A stretch of DNA of 64,000 nucleotides, from the NCBI RefSeq assembly GCF_009856445.1, contig NZ_WMFA01000001.1:310001-374000 (forward strand). Direction: 5' to 3'. Shown here piece by piece: positions 34,775-42,960 of this stretch. Position 1 is the first letter of the stretch. Each line of letters opens with the position of its first letter. Source of the stretch: Halobacillus litoralis. Lineage in GTDB: Bacteria; Bacillota; Bacilli; Bacillales; Halobacillaceae. Below the pieces are notes generated by a model. It searched no databases. It had not been told where the DNA came from and saw only the letters and a program-made list of their open reading frames with translations. The translations under genes were made by a program, and so were the position numbers.

Positions 34775-36295
34775 TTAAAAGAATCCAAGTTTCTGCGGGC
34801 TGTAGCTGACGAGCATATTTTTCGTTTGTTGATAATGGCTCAGCATCATCTTATGGTTCTCGCGGCCAACCCCGGACATTTTGTATCCGCCGAAGGCTGC
34901 ATGAGCAGGGTAGGTGTGATAACAATTGGTCCAAACGCGTCCGGCTTCGATTCCGCGCCCGAAGCGGTAGGCTGTATTCATATCACGTGTCCACACACCG
35001 GCGCCTAATCCATAAAGGGTATCATTAGCGATCTCCATCGCTTCTTCTTTATCTTTGAACGTTGTTACAGATAGCACAGGACCAAAGATTTCTTCCTGGA
35101 AAATCCTCATGCTGTTATCACCTTTGAATACCGTCGGCTGCACGTAATACCCATCTTTGAAGTCGCCTTCCATTTGATTACGCGCTCCTCCAGTAAGGCA
35201 CTCAGCTCCTTCTTCTTTACCGACTTCAAGGTAAGACAAGATTTTCTCCAATTGTTCGGAGGAAGCTTGAGCACCCATCATCACTTCAGGATCAAGTGGA
35301 TTACCCGTCTTGATTTCTTTGATGCGTTTAATCGCACGTTCCATGAACTCGTCATAGATTGATTCCTGGATGAGGGCGCGAGAAGGGCATGTACATACTT
35401 CACCCTGGTTTAGAGCAAACATAACCATTCCTTCAATGGTCTTATCTAAGAAATCATCATCTTCACGCATGACATCCTCAAATATAATGTTCGGTGATTT
35501 CCCACCAAGCTCGAGCGTAACAGGGATGATATTTTGAGACGCATATTGCATGATCATCCGTCCAGTAGTCGTTTCTCCAGTAAAAGCGATTTTACTGATA
35601 CGAGGACTTTGTGCTAACGGCTTCCCAGCTTCTAATCCAAAACCGTTCACGACATTCAACACCCCTGCAGGAAGCAAGTCTTCGATTAATTCCAGCAAGT
35701 ACATGATGGATGCAGGTGTCTGTTCTGCGGGCTTCAGAACAATCGCATTCCCAGCTGCGAGCGCAGGAGCTATCTTCCACGTTGCCATCAACAGCGGGAA
35801 GTTCCATGGAATGATTTGACCGACCACTCCCAGGGGCTCGTTAAAGTGGTAAGCAATTGTATCGTTATCAATTTCCCCAATCGATCCCTCTTGAGAACGG
35901 ATAACTGAAGCGAAATAGCGGAAGTGATCAACAGCAAGCGGAAGGTCAGCATTCAGAGTTTCACGGACAGCTTTCCCGTTTTCCCACGTTTCCGCAATGG
36001 CAAGATTCTCGAGGTTCTCCTCCATGCGGTCTGCAATGCGGTTAAGGACCAAAGAACGTTCCGCCACGGATGTTTTGCCCCAGGCGTCTTTCGCTTTATG
36101 GGCGGCATCAAGGGCAAGCTCAATATCTTCCTCCGTCGAGCGTGCAACCTGACAAAAAGTCTGCCCCGTTACGGGAGTTACATTATCGAAATATTGGCCT
36201 TTGACTGGTGCTGTCCATTCTCCGCCAATGAAGTTGTTATAGCGTTCCTTGAACTGAACGTTAGATCCTTCCGTATTAGGAAAAGCATATACCAT
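34775..36295 (-). CDS. NAD-dependent aldehyde dehydrogenase (AcoD/ExaC-like)
   Basis: 506-residue class 3 ALDH-superfamily enzyme oxidising acetaldehyde or similar aldehydes to acids. Motifs: [20 protein letters not shown], the glutamate in [16 protein letters not shown] and the nucleophile in [15 protein letters not shown], with the double-Cys variant typical of AcoD/ExaC enzymes. Ends [12 protein letters not shown], as these enzymes do. A full cre match lies just upstream, so catabolite repression by CcpA is likely. Paired with the DUF779 gene downstream. Confidence 0.9.
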   Translation of the reverse strand: MVYAFPNTEGSNVQFKERYNNFIGGEWTAPVKGQYFDNVTPVTGQTFCQVARSTEEDIELALDAAHKAKDAWGKTSVAERSLVLNRIADRMEENLENLAIAETWENGKAVRETLNADLPLAVDHFRYFASVIRSQEGSIGEIDNDTIAYHFNEPLGVVGQIIPWNFPLLMATWKIAPALAAGNAIVLKPAEQTPASIMYLLELIEDLLPAGVLNVVNGFGLEAGKPLAQSPRISKIAFTGETTTGRMIMQYASQNIIPVTLELGGKSPNIIFEDVMREDDDFLDKTIEGMVMFALNQGEVCTCPSRALIQESIYDEFMERAIKRIKEIKTGNPLDPEVMMGAQASSEQLEKILSYLEVGKEEGAECLTGGARNQMEGDFKDGYYVQPTVFKGDNSMRIFQEEIFGPVLSVTTFKDKEEAMEIANDTLYGLGAGVWTRDMNTAYRFGRGIEAGRVWTNCYHTYPAHAAFGGYKMSGVGRENHKMMLSHYQQTKNMLVSYSPQKLGFF

Positions 36296-36321
36296 AAAAA
36301 CATCCTCCTAGTAATTTTCTT

Positions 36322-36336
36322 TTGCAACCGCTTACA
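36322..36336. promoter_or_regulatory. cre site (CcpA) before the aldehyde dehydrogenase gene
   Basis: TTGCAACCGCTTACA agrees at every defined position with the cre consensus WTGNAANCGNWNNCW. It lies 27-41 bp upstream of the dehydrogenase start, a position that suits repression. Confidence 0.65.
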
Positions 36337-36491
36337 AAAAAGAATATGTAAGTAGGCGCGCTTACTTTTTAAATTATCACTTGTACAGAATATTGTCAAT
36401 TTACAGATAAATATGTGAAAATTTCTAGTACGAACAAAGGACAAAGATTGTTATAATGTAACTATTCATAGGCAAAAGGAGTTATTAACTA

Positions 36492-37367
36492 ATGACAACA
36501 ACTAATCGAGTGATGCTCGTTGATGGCATGGCGCTGCTTTTCCGTGCGTTTTACGCCACAGCGATGAGCAATTATTATATGATCAATAGTAAAGGTATTC
36601 CCACTAATGGGGTCTATGGCATGATGAAACACATGTTTACGGCTATAGAAACCTACCAGCCCACGCACGTGATTTGCTGTTGGGATATGGGGAGTAAGAC
36701 GTTCCGTAATGATCTTTTTCCAGACTATAAAGCCAACCGGGGTGCTCCTCCGGAAGAATTGATCCCTCAATTTGATTTAGCTAAAGAAGTGGTGGAGGCC
36801 CTAGATATTCCGAACGTTGGGCAAGTGGGGTATGAAGCGGATGATTGCATGGGGACGCTGAGTCGGGCGTACAGTGAGCATTCCCAAGTCTTCCTTCTAA
36901 CAGGGGACCAGGATCTTCTTCAACTGTTACAGCCGAACGTGCATGTCGTTTTATTAAAGAAAGGATATGGCAATTATGCGGAGTACCAGGAGGAGACCTT
37001 TACAGAAGAAAAAGGGATTACGCCACAACAGATGATTGATTTGAAAGCCCTCATGGGAGATTCTAGTGATAACTACCCTGGTGTGAAAGGAATCGGAGAG
37101 AAAACCGCTCTTAAGCTGCTCCTTAAATACGGCTCCATCGAGGGAATTCTTGAAAATATGGAAGAACTGACGAAGGGGCAGCGCACGAAAATTGAGGACA
37201 GCCTGGATATGCTGTATCTATCCAGAAGGCTTGCTGCCATCCATTGTGAAGCAGATGTAGATTGTTCGTTAGAAGAGGCTCTATTTTATATTGATGATCA
37301 AAAGATGAGCGCAAAATTTGATGAACTTGAATTTAAAAATTGGGAAAAAAATATCGTACGAATGTAA
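36492..37367 (+). CDS. ypcP: 5'-3' exonuclease / flap endonuclease (YpcP)
   Basis: 291-residue free-standing homologue of the 5'-nuclease domain of DNA polymerase I. Metal ligands lie in VMLVDGMALLFRAFY, CCWDMGSKTFRNDLFPDYKANR, VGYEADDCMGTL and LTGDQDLLQLL; the DNA-binding helix-hairpin-helix is MGDSSDNYPGVKGIGEKTAL. Removes RNA primers or flaps in replication and repair, partly redundant with PolA. The start lies after AAAAGGAG. Own terminator. Confidence 0.92.
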   Translation: MTTTNRVMLVDGMALLFRAFYATAMSNYYMINSKGIPTNGVYGMMKHMFTAIETYQPTHVICCWDMGSKTFRNDLFPDYKANRGAPPEELIPQFDLAKEVVEALDIPNVGQVGYEADDCMGTLSRAYSEHSQVFLLTGDQDLLQLLQPNVHVVLLKKGYGNYAEYQEETFTEEKGITPQQMIDLKALMGDSSDNYPGVKGIGEKTALKLLLKYGSIEGILENMEELTKGQRTKIEDSLDMLYLSRRLAAIHCEADVDCSLEEALFYIDDQKMSAKFDELEFKNWEKNIVRM

Positions 37368-37368
37368 A

Positions 37369-37397
37369 AAGGTCGGAGGCATTATTCCTCCGACCTT
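37369..37397. terminator. Bidirectional terminator
   Basis: AAGGTCGGAGG/CCTCCGACCTT with a 7-nt loop, between ypcP and the convergent TPR regulator gene. Confidence 0.9.
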
Positions 37398-37400
37398 CCT

Positions 37401-38672
37401 TTATAATAAATCCTTTTTTTGGGTTTTGCGATAGTTGTTTACCTCTTTAAAGTAGATGGCTGCTTTTTTGTACATACGCTTTTCATAATACAGGTTGCCT
37501 AACATTTCGCAATAATTTTTGTAACTTCCGTATTCATTATGCTCTCTGAAATAGGGGATGATTTCATTTTCTAATGTATCTATGAAAGAATCCTCCAATG
37601 TCTTATCTAGAACGGTATTCCTGAGTACGAAAAATTTATATTTAAAGAATTGAATCTCGTATTCTTCTGCGCTTTTTTCTCCTTTTTCGATAAACTCCCA
37701 GGCTTTGTCTGTATTCCCTGCGTAGTAGTGGGTTGAGGCAAGAGAGTAAATCGTGTTGACGTAAAAATAATGGTCTTTGATTTCAAGGGTCATGCTATGA
37801 GCTTTCTCGGAGAATTCGAGAGCGGCTTCATATTTTTCTTGGTTTGCATAGATATAGCCGAGATTATGATAAATTCTTCTTTCATCCATGGATTTCAAGT
37901 GATACTTTGAAATCTTTTTTAGTTTCTTGAAATATTCTTCAGCAATGGGATAGATTTCTAAAGCTCTGTAATTTAGCGCAATAATCATATACGTATCCAC
38001 AATTCGTTCGTAATCAAAATCTTTAATATATCCCTCTAAAGCCGTTTGAGCATAATAATTGGACTCGACCGCTGCTCTTGACTGCGAATAAGTAAGGGCT
38101 AAGTGAAAGTAGGTTTCACTGTCGGTGAAGGGAAGTTTTTTTAATAGCTCTTCTGTTTTGTGGAAATGATGAAGGGCATTTTTTAGTTGGTGGTTTTTCA
38201 ATAGAAAATGGATTCCGACCGTTTTATGGTAGAAAAATTTATATTCATCCTTCGTATATGGATATAAATCATCGATTTCCTTGAAGTCTTCATCGGAGAG
38301 AGGTCCTTCATTCAACTTCATGGTGTGGCGAGCTTTAACGATGGTATATAAATGGTTGAGTTCTGTATTTTGATTGGATTTTAATGCATCTGTACATTTC
38401 CGGAAGTATTCCTCCATTAATTGAAGGTCCCGGCGTTGAATGACCTCATGCCATTCCAACAGTTGCTGGTGAATAGATTCATCGAATTCCTGGTTAATAT
38501 CCGTCAACTTGATATTCAACCGTTCTCCTAGCAGACGGTATATTTCGTCACTGGCGTTAATGGTATCATGTTCAATTTTACTCAAATAAGAAACAGAGCA
38601 AATTCCTGATGCAAGTTCTTCTAAGGTCATACTCTTAAATTTGCGGTGTTGTTTAATTAAGGAACCTTTCAT
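37401..38672 (-). CDS. RRNPP-type regulator (XRE HTH plus TPR), orphan
   Basis: 423 residues: an N-terminal XRE helix-turn-helix (about 1-60; MTLEELASGICSVSYLSKIE) and a long helical domain of TPR repeats (about 95-420; AALEFSEKAHSMTLEIKDHY, AAIYFKEVNNY). This is the layout of peptide-pheromone receptors such as NprR and PlcR. Unlike the second regulator of this type at 53448, it has no signal-peptide gene downstream: the stop is followed at once by a terminator and ypcP. It may respond to a peptide encoded elsewhere. ATG 38672 preferred (AAAGGAGTAGTGAAT). Confidence 0.8.
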   Translation of the reverse strand: MKGSLIKQHRKFKSMTLEELASGICSVSYLSKIEHDTINASDEIYRLLGERLNIKLTDINQEFDESIHQQLLEWHEVIQRRDLQLMEEYFRKCTDALKSNQNTELNHLYTIVKARHTMKLNEGPLSDEDFKEIDDLYPYTKDEYKFFYHKTVGIHFLLKNHQLKNALHHFHKTEELLKKLPFTDSETYFHLALTYSQSRAAVESNYYAQTALEGYIKDFDYERIVDTYMIIALNYRALEIYPIAEEYFKKLKKISKYHLKSMDERRIYHNLGYIYANQEKYEAALEFSEKAHSMTLEIKDHYFYVNTIYSLASTHYYAGNTDKAWEFIEKGEKSAEEYEIQFFKYKFFVLRNTVLDKTLEDSFIDTLENEIIPYFREHNEYGSYKNYCEMLGNLYYEKRMYKKAAIYFKEVNNYRKTQKKDLL

Positions 38673-38705
38673 ATTCACTACTCCTTTAAAGCGCCAATTA
38701 CTTAC

Positions 38706-38732
38706 ATTATATCAAAATATCGGTTTGTTCAA
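38706..38732 (-). promoter_or_regulatory. Promoter of the orphan RRNPP regulator
   Basis: On the minus strand, TTGAAC, a 15-bp spacer and TATAAT preceded by TTGA. A good SigA-like -10 with a somewhat short spacer, 34 bp before the start codon. Confidence 0.5.
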
Positions 38733-38784
38733 TGTATATGATTCCCTTTTAAGGTTTTTATAGGAATAGAAAGGGGGTGTATGT

Positions 38785-38815
38785 AAAAAGCTCAACCACA
38801 CGAAGTGGTTGAGCT
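38785..38815 (-). terminator. Terminator of the NAD(P)-binding protein gene
   Basis: Perfect 11-bp AGCTCAACCAC/GTGGTTGAGCT with a 5-nt loop. On the minus strand it is followed by five T, 7 bp after the stop. Confidence 0.88.
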
Positions 38816-38821
38816 GATGGT

Positions 38822-39457
38822 TCAAGATAATGTCTTCAGGGCTTCTTCGATTTGAGTATCCCCTGATATCATTTCGAATGTTTTATGATAAGCGTTTGGT
38901 TCTTGAAGAGCAGCGATCATTGCCTTAGCCACGTCTTCGCGAGGAATTGTGCCTCTTTCAACCGTTTCACCGACCTGGATTTTGCTTGTCCCTTCGTCGT
39001 CCGTTAAACCACCAGGACGTACAATCGTATAATCAAGCTCGGTCGTCTTCAGATAATCATCCGCTTCACCTTTCATTTCAAGGTAATGCTTTAATTCTTC
39101 AGGTCCTCGTTCTGGATCACCAGCACCCATGCCGCTCAACATAATGAATTTCTTTATGCCAAGGTTTTCAGTAGCTTTAGCAAGGTTGATGGCTCCATCA
39201 CGATCAACGGCTTCTGTTTGCTCAGCACCTGTGCTGGAGCCTGATCCGGCAGCGAACATGACTGCGTCCATACCTTTGACCGCATAACCGACATCTTTGG
39301 TTAGATCAGCAAGTACCGGGGTGCCGCCTAATTTCTCAACGTTCGCTTTTTGTTCTTCTTTACGAACCATGCCGTACGGCTCATGACCATCGGCTTTTAA
39401 ATTTTTGATAAGTAGTCGTCCTGTATTTCCGTTAGCTCCTGCTACGAGTACTTTCAT
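38822..39457 (-). CDS. NAD(P)-binding atypical SDR (YhfK-like)
   Basis: 211 residues with the Rossmann glycine motif VAGANGNTGRLL at residues 4-15 and the later patterns AVMFAAGSGSSTGAEQTEAVDRDG and KKFIMLSGMGAG. Similar to B. subtilis YhfK and other NmrA/SDR-a5-like proteins, which bind NAD(P)H but often have an unclear reaction. The catalytic Tyr-x3-Lys is not in its usual place (YLEMKGEADDYLK is nearest). Monocistronic. Confidence 0.82.
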   Translation of the reverse strand: MKVLVAGANGNTGRLLIKNLKADGHEPYGMVRKEEQKANVEKLGGTPVLADLTKDVGYAVKGMDAVMFAAGSGSSTGAEQTEAVDRDGAINLAKATENLGIKKFIMLSGMGAGDPERGPEELKHYLEMKGEADDYLKTTELDYTIVRPGGLTDDEGTSKIQVGETVERGTIPREDVAKAMIAALQEPNAYHKTFEMISGDTQIEEALKTLS

Positions 39458-39538
39458 CTATAATCACGACTCCTTCTGGGAAATAAGATTACAGTACATA
39501 TTTAGCCGGTTTTCGTACGTAATAAACATACGGACCTG

Positions 39539-40480
39539 CTAGGAAGGAGGGAAACAAAGCTCCTGGTAGTTACAGCGCGCACAGACCCTTGGGTCATCCT
39601 GCATCGGGAATTGCTCTACAGGAAGGGGTTTGTTTTTTTCCGTATCTTCTAAATAAAGTTTCATCTGTTCCATACTGATCTGGTAGAGGTGTTGGACGTT
39701 GATTAGGTCCTGATCGGTTAACTGATGTTCGACATGCGTGCCATCAACCAGATATTCGTTTCGAATGATGATATCATCAAGAGACTCTATACCGTGCTTA
39801 TGCTGTAGATAAAGGGCGTATAGGGCAAGTTGGTTTCTGTCCTCTTCGGATGATTTTCCTGTTTTCCAGTCGACAATAATCCATTGATCATTGTCGAGGT
39901 CTTTATAGACGAGGTCCATCACAATAAAAACTTTCGCTTCGTCCGTCTTTAGGAAGCGGAAGGTCTCAGATTCCATAAACTTCATCTGTTCTTTGTTACG
40001 TACATCATTGAAAGTTTTACTGGAATAAAAATTGCCGACCGTTTTTTGGAGGCGGTCCGTTATTTTGCGTACTTTTGCTTCCGGGAGAGTGTCTGTCTGA
40101 CTGTAATAAATTTCGTGAAGCATCGTATAGTGCTTCGGGCGGTTCATCCATAAATGTTCTTTCTTCGTTGATTCGATGAACCCTCGGTTTAAATGATGGC
40201 GTACTTCATCCGTGAACTCTTGTTCAGTCATAACCGACTCGTTTTTTAATACGCGTTGGATGGTTTGATAAATTAAATCGTGGACTACGCTTCCGAAATG
40301 CATTTCAAGGTTGGTCATTTTTTTCAATCGGTACGCTTGTTTGGCTAACGTATCAGCTGAACGGAGCCATCCATTATGGGATACATAATAGTCGTATGCA
40401 TATTTCCTTGAGCAGGTTAACATTGTTTTATGTCTGGACAAAGACCAGGATAGTTCCGGGTAGGGTTTCACTTCAAACAT
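39539..40480 (-). CDS. PD-(D/E)XK nuclease with AddB/Cas4-like Fe-S cysteines
   Basis: 313 residues. The nuclease core is visible: H in MHFGSVVHDLIYQTIQ, Asp in FIVMDLVYKDL, and the D-x-K in WIIVDWKTGKSSEEDRNQLALYALYL. Four cysteines are placed as in Fe-S nucleases: C23 (TCSRKYAYDYY) and C300, C303, C309 in the C-terminal VCARCNYQELC. This Cys-x(n)-Cys-x2-Cys-x5-Cys clasp is known from AddB, Cas4 and Dna2. No helicase or cas gene adjoins; likely a DNA-processing enzyme of unknown pathway. The ATG at 40480 follows AAGGATG. Confidence 0.82.
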   Translation of the reverse strand: MFEVKPYPELSWSLSRHKTMLTCSRKYAYDYYVSHNGWLRSADTLAKQAYRLKKMTNLEMHFGSVVHDLIYQTIQRVLKNESVMTEQEFTDEVRHHLNRGFIESTKKEHLWMNRPKHYTMLHEIYYSQTDTLPEAKVRKITDRLQKTVGNFYSSKTFNDVRNKEQMKFMESETFRFLKTDEAKVFIVMDLVYKDLDNDQWIIVDWKTGKSSEEDRNQLALYALYLQHKHGIESLDDIIIRNEYLVDGTHVEHQLTDQDLINVQHLYQISMEQMKLYLEDTEKNKPLPVEQFPMQDDPRVCARCNYQELCFPPS

Positions 40481-40530
40481 GAGTAACATCCTTCGTTAGT
40501 TTCATAGATTTAATGTTCCATTTCTAATCT

Positions 40531-40842
40531 CTATTCTTCAAAACAGAGGGGGTCATCGTGTTGGTAATCTTTCATTGATATTTTATCATGAATCACAATA
40601 ACACCCTCGTTTTCTAAAAGTTCTCGTTGCCTGGAAGGGTCCTTCACAGCAATTTGGCCTTTTGCATTGACTACACGATGCCAGGGGAGGTCATGTTTTT
40701 CACTCATACTGTGAAGCGCCCTGGCTACTTGTCTTGCCGCCCGGGGGTTCCCAGCACAAGCTGCAATTTGACCGTATGACATGACGCGACCTTTTGGAAT
40801 ACTATGGATGATTTGAAGAATGCGTTCAGTGAATGGTTGCAT
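40531..40842 (-). CDS. Alkyltransferase-like protein (ATL)
   Basis: 103 residues homologous to the DNA-binding domain of O6-alkylguanine transferases, with SYGQIAACAGNPRAARQVARAL (helix-turn-helix with the Arg finger). The active-site PCHR motif reads PWHR (W54), so it cannot accept alkyl groups. ATL proteins bind O6-alkylguanine and hand it to nucleotide excision repair. Close to the nuclease gene (50 bp gap), same strand, possibly co-transcribed. Confidence 0.88.
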   Translation of the reverse strand: MQPFTERILQIIHSIPKGRVMSYGQIAACAGNPRAARQVARALHSMSEKHDLPWHRVVNAKGQIAVKDPSRQRELLENEGVIVIHDKISMKDYQHDDPLCFEE

Positions 40843-40950
40843 AAATCGGCCTCCTTACTTAAATTTTACAAGATCGCAGGGTTTTGTGATTAGAAGCCAT
40901 CCTCTATTACTGATACAATTTCTATAGATGACAGAGAGGAGACGACTAGG

Positions 40951-41754
40951 ATGAGCATATCAAAAGTATTAACAATTGCTGGTTCTGCTGCACAAGGGAG
41001 TGCAGGAATTCAAGCAGATCTTAAAACGTTCCAAGAGTTCAATGTTTATGGCATGAGTGCTGTTACTGCCATTGTAGCGAATAATAACCAAACAGAACGA
41101 GGGATTTTTACACAGCCACTCGATGCCATAGAAGCCCAAATCTATGCATCATTTGAACATGTAGGAGTTGATGCTCTTAAAACGGGCATGCTGTTCACTG
41201 AGGATATTATAAAAAAAGTGGCCGGTCTTATTAAAGCATCTGAAGTCACGAATGTAGTGGTCGACCCTGTCATGGTTGGAAAAATGGGTTCACAGTTATT
41301 AAAAGATGAGGCGATTGAAACCCTGACAAAAGAACTTGTCCCACTGGCAAAAGTCGTAACCCCAAATTTACATGAAGCAGCCAGGATGCTTCGTTGTGAG
41401 GTTCCTGAAACTCCTGAAGATATGAAAGTAGTGGCCAGGGACCTGTATTCCCTTGGAGCGGAATATGTGCTTGTGAAAGGAGGCAGTTTAAAAGGATACC
41501 CGGCGGTCGACATGCTTTATGACGGATCAAGTATCACAGAACTTGAAACCGAGAGAATAGATACGATTCATACGAGCGGGGCGGGTTGTACGTATTCTGC
41601 CGCCATCGCTGCAGAACTTGCCAATGGGTATTCTGTCGAAGACGCGGTCAGACGGGCAAAGTCATTCGTAACCAGTGCCATCCGCCACGCTATATCCTTC
41701 GACCGTGGCATAGGCTCCACTTACCACGCTGCTCATAGAATGATCAGTGATTAA
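40951..41754 (+). CDS. pdxK: Pyridoxine/pyridoxal/pyridoxamine kinase
   Basis: 267-residue ribokinase-like enzyme that phosphorylates B6 vitamers (or hydroxymethylpyrimidine). The ThiD/PdxK-type start TIAGSAAQGSAGIQADLKTFQE, VVVDPVMVGKMG and the anion-hole/catalytic motif IHTSGAGCTYSAAIAAEL are present. The GAGCT form is shared with B. subtilis PdxK, which is a cysteine-containing kinase. PdxK is favoured over ThiD because no thiamine genes are near. The typical GSD near the start reads GSA here. Start after AGAGAGGAGACGACTAGG. Confidence 0.85.
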   Translation: MSISKVLTIAGSAAQGSAGIQADLKTFQEFNVYGMSAVTAIVANNNQTERGIFTQPLDAIEAQIYASFEHVGVDALKTGMLFTEDIIKKVAGLIKASEVTNVVVDPVMVGKMGSQLLKDEAIETLTKELVPLAKVVTPNLHEAARMLRCEVPETPEDMKVVARDLYSLGAEYVLVKGGSLKGYPAVDMLYDGSSITELETERIDTIHTSGAGCTYSAAIAAELANGYSVEDAVRRAKSFVTSAIRHAISFDRGIGSTYHAAHRMISD

Positions 41755-41764
41755 AGTATATGCC

Positions 41765-41870
41765 TTTCCCAATTTCTGATCTATAGTCATAATGCGCTCT
41801 ATAGCAAGATTTTTCTATCCGGAATAGTGGTTTGGAAAATTCATACTGCTCCACTTTCCCTGTGAATAAA
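41765..41870. repeat. Solo remnant of the central part of the paired repeat
   Basis: Contains CTGATCTATAGTCATAATGC, then TCTATAGCAAG and CATACTGCTCCACTTTCC. It can be aligned by eye with the centre of locus 2 (30853-30945) and, less well, with that of locus 1. The GC-rich units and inverted ends are missing. It fills most of the 178-bp gap between pdxK and trhO. No gene seen. Confidence 0.6.
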
Positions 41871-41895
41871 AGAGAACATAGGTATGATATAAGAA

Positions 41896-41927
41896 ATCCC
41901 CTCTTCACGGATGGTGAGAGAGGGGAT
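41896..41927 (-). terminator. Terminator of trhO
   Basis: ATCCCCTCT/AGAGGGGAT with a 14-nt loop, 6 bp beyond the trhO stop; the T-tract on the minus strand is weak (TTTCTT). Confidence 0.7.
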
Positions 41928-41932
41928 AAGTG

Positions 41933-42874
41933 TTAACCGTTCACACGGTCGTATTTATCGATTTGCTTCTTGCGGACAACGTCCCAGCGGTTTTCTGGGT
42001 GTTCTTTACATTCTGCTGTACATGCGGCATGTTGCTCTTCTTCACACTCTTTACAGCATACATACTGACGGTTACATACTGGGTTACTACAGTTGATCAT
42101 ACGATCTTCTGCTTTCCCACAATGTTCGCACTTGGCAATGACCTTTTCTTCCACTTGGTTGATCGGAACAGAGATACGCTCGTCAAATACATACATTTTT
42201 CCATCGAAGAGCTCACCTTTGACTTCTGGATCTTTGCCATAAGTGGTAATTCCACCTTCAAGCTGATAGACATCTTCGACTCCATTTTTCTTAAGAATCC
42301 CTGTCAGTTTCTCACAGCGGATTCCGCCTGTGCAGTAGGTGAGGACTTTCTTATCCTTCCACTGATCGGCATTTTCAGCCACCCATTCAGGGAACTCACG
42401 GGAGTGGTTGACATCCGGCTGAATCGCATTACGGAAATGACCGATGCGGTATTCATATTCATTACGGCCGTCAATAATGATGGTATCTTCATCTTTCAGC
42501 ATTTCATTAAATTCTTTTGGTTTCAAATGTTTACCACCGAACGTTTTCGGATCAATATCATCTTCTTCGATGCTCCAGTTAACAAGCTCAGGCTTCACGC
42601 GGCAATGCATTTTCTTGAATGCGTGTCCTTCATGCTCATCAATTTTGAAGTGGATATCTGCAAAACGCTCATCAGAGCGTACATAATCCATATATTCTTC
42701 TACTTGTTCAACAGTACCTGAAACCGTTCCGTTCATCCCTTCGTGAGAAACGATGATTCGTCCCTTCAAACCAAGGTTTTTACAGAATTCCAGGTGATTT
42801 TGGCAATATTCTTCATAGTCAGGAAGGTCGACATACTTATAATACAGCAGAACTCGGTAATCTTTTGAGCTCAT
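41933..42874 (-). CDS. trhO: tRNA uridine(34) hydroxylase (rhodanese family)
   Basis: 313 residues, the YceA/YbfQ family that hydroxylates U34 of tRNA to ho5U with O2. N-terminal acylphosphatase-like domain (GLKGRIIVSHEGMNGTVSG), central rhodanese domain with cysteine C181 and C187 in YCTGGIRCEKL, and a C-terminal cysteine-rich tail (CEHCGKAEDRMINCSNPVCNRQYVCCKEC-type, several Cys pairs) that may bind zinc. Minus strand, own terminator. The start lies after AGGAGGAATCACTT. Confidence 0.92.
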   Translation of the reverse strand: MSSKDYRVLLYYKYVDLPDYEEYCQNHLEFCKNLGLKGRIIVSHEGMNGTVSGTVEQVEEYMDYVRSDERFADIHFKIDEHEGHAFKKMHCRVKPELVNWSIEEDDIDPKTFGGKHLKPKEFNEMLKDEDTIIIDGRNEYEYRIGHFRNAIQPDVNHSREFPEWVAENADQWKDKKVLTYCTGGIRCEKLTGILKKNGVEDVYQLEGGITTYGKDPEVKGELFDGKMYVFDERISVPINQVEEKVIAKCEHCGKAEDRMINCSNPVCNRQYVCCKECEEEQHAACTAECKEHPENRWDVVRKKQIDKYDRVNG

Positions 42875-42960
42875 AAGTGATTCCTCCTAATATTTATATC
42901 TATACAGTAGTAAATAACAGAAATGTCCATACTCCATCATATTCGATTTATATTCGGATT

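Noticed and set aside
41930-42721. 263-codon plus-strand open frame
   Set aside because: Exactly antisense to trhO, whose protein motifs are unmistakable; the antisense translation looks like no known family.
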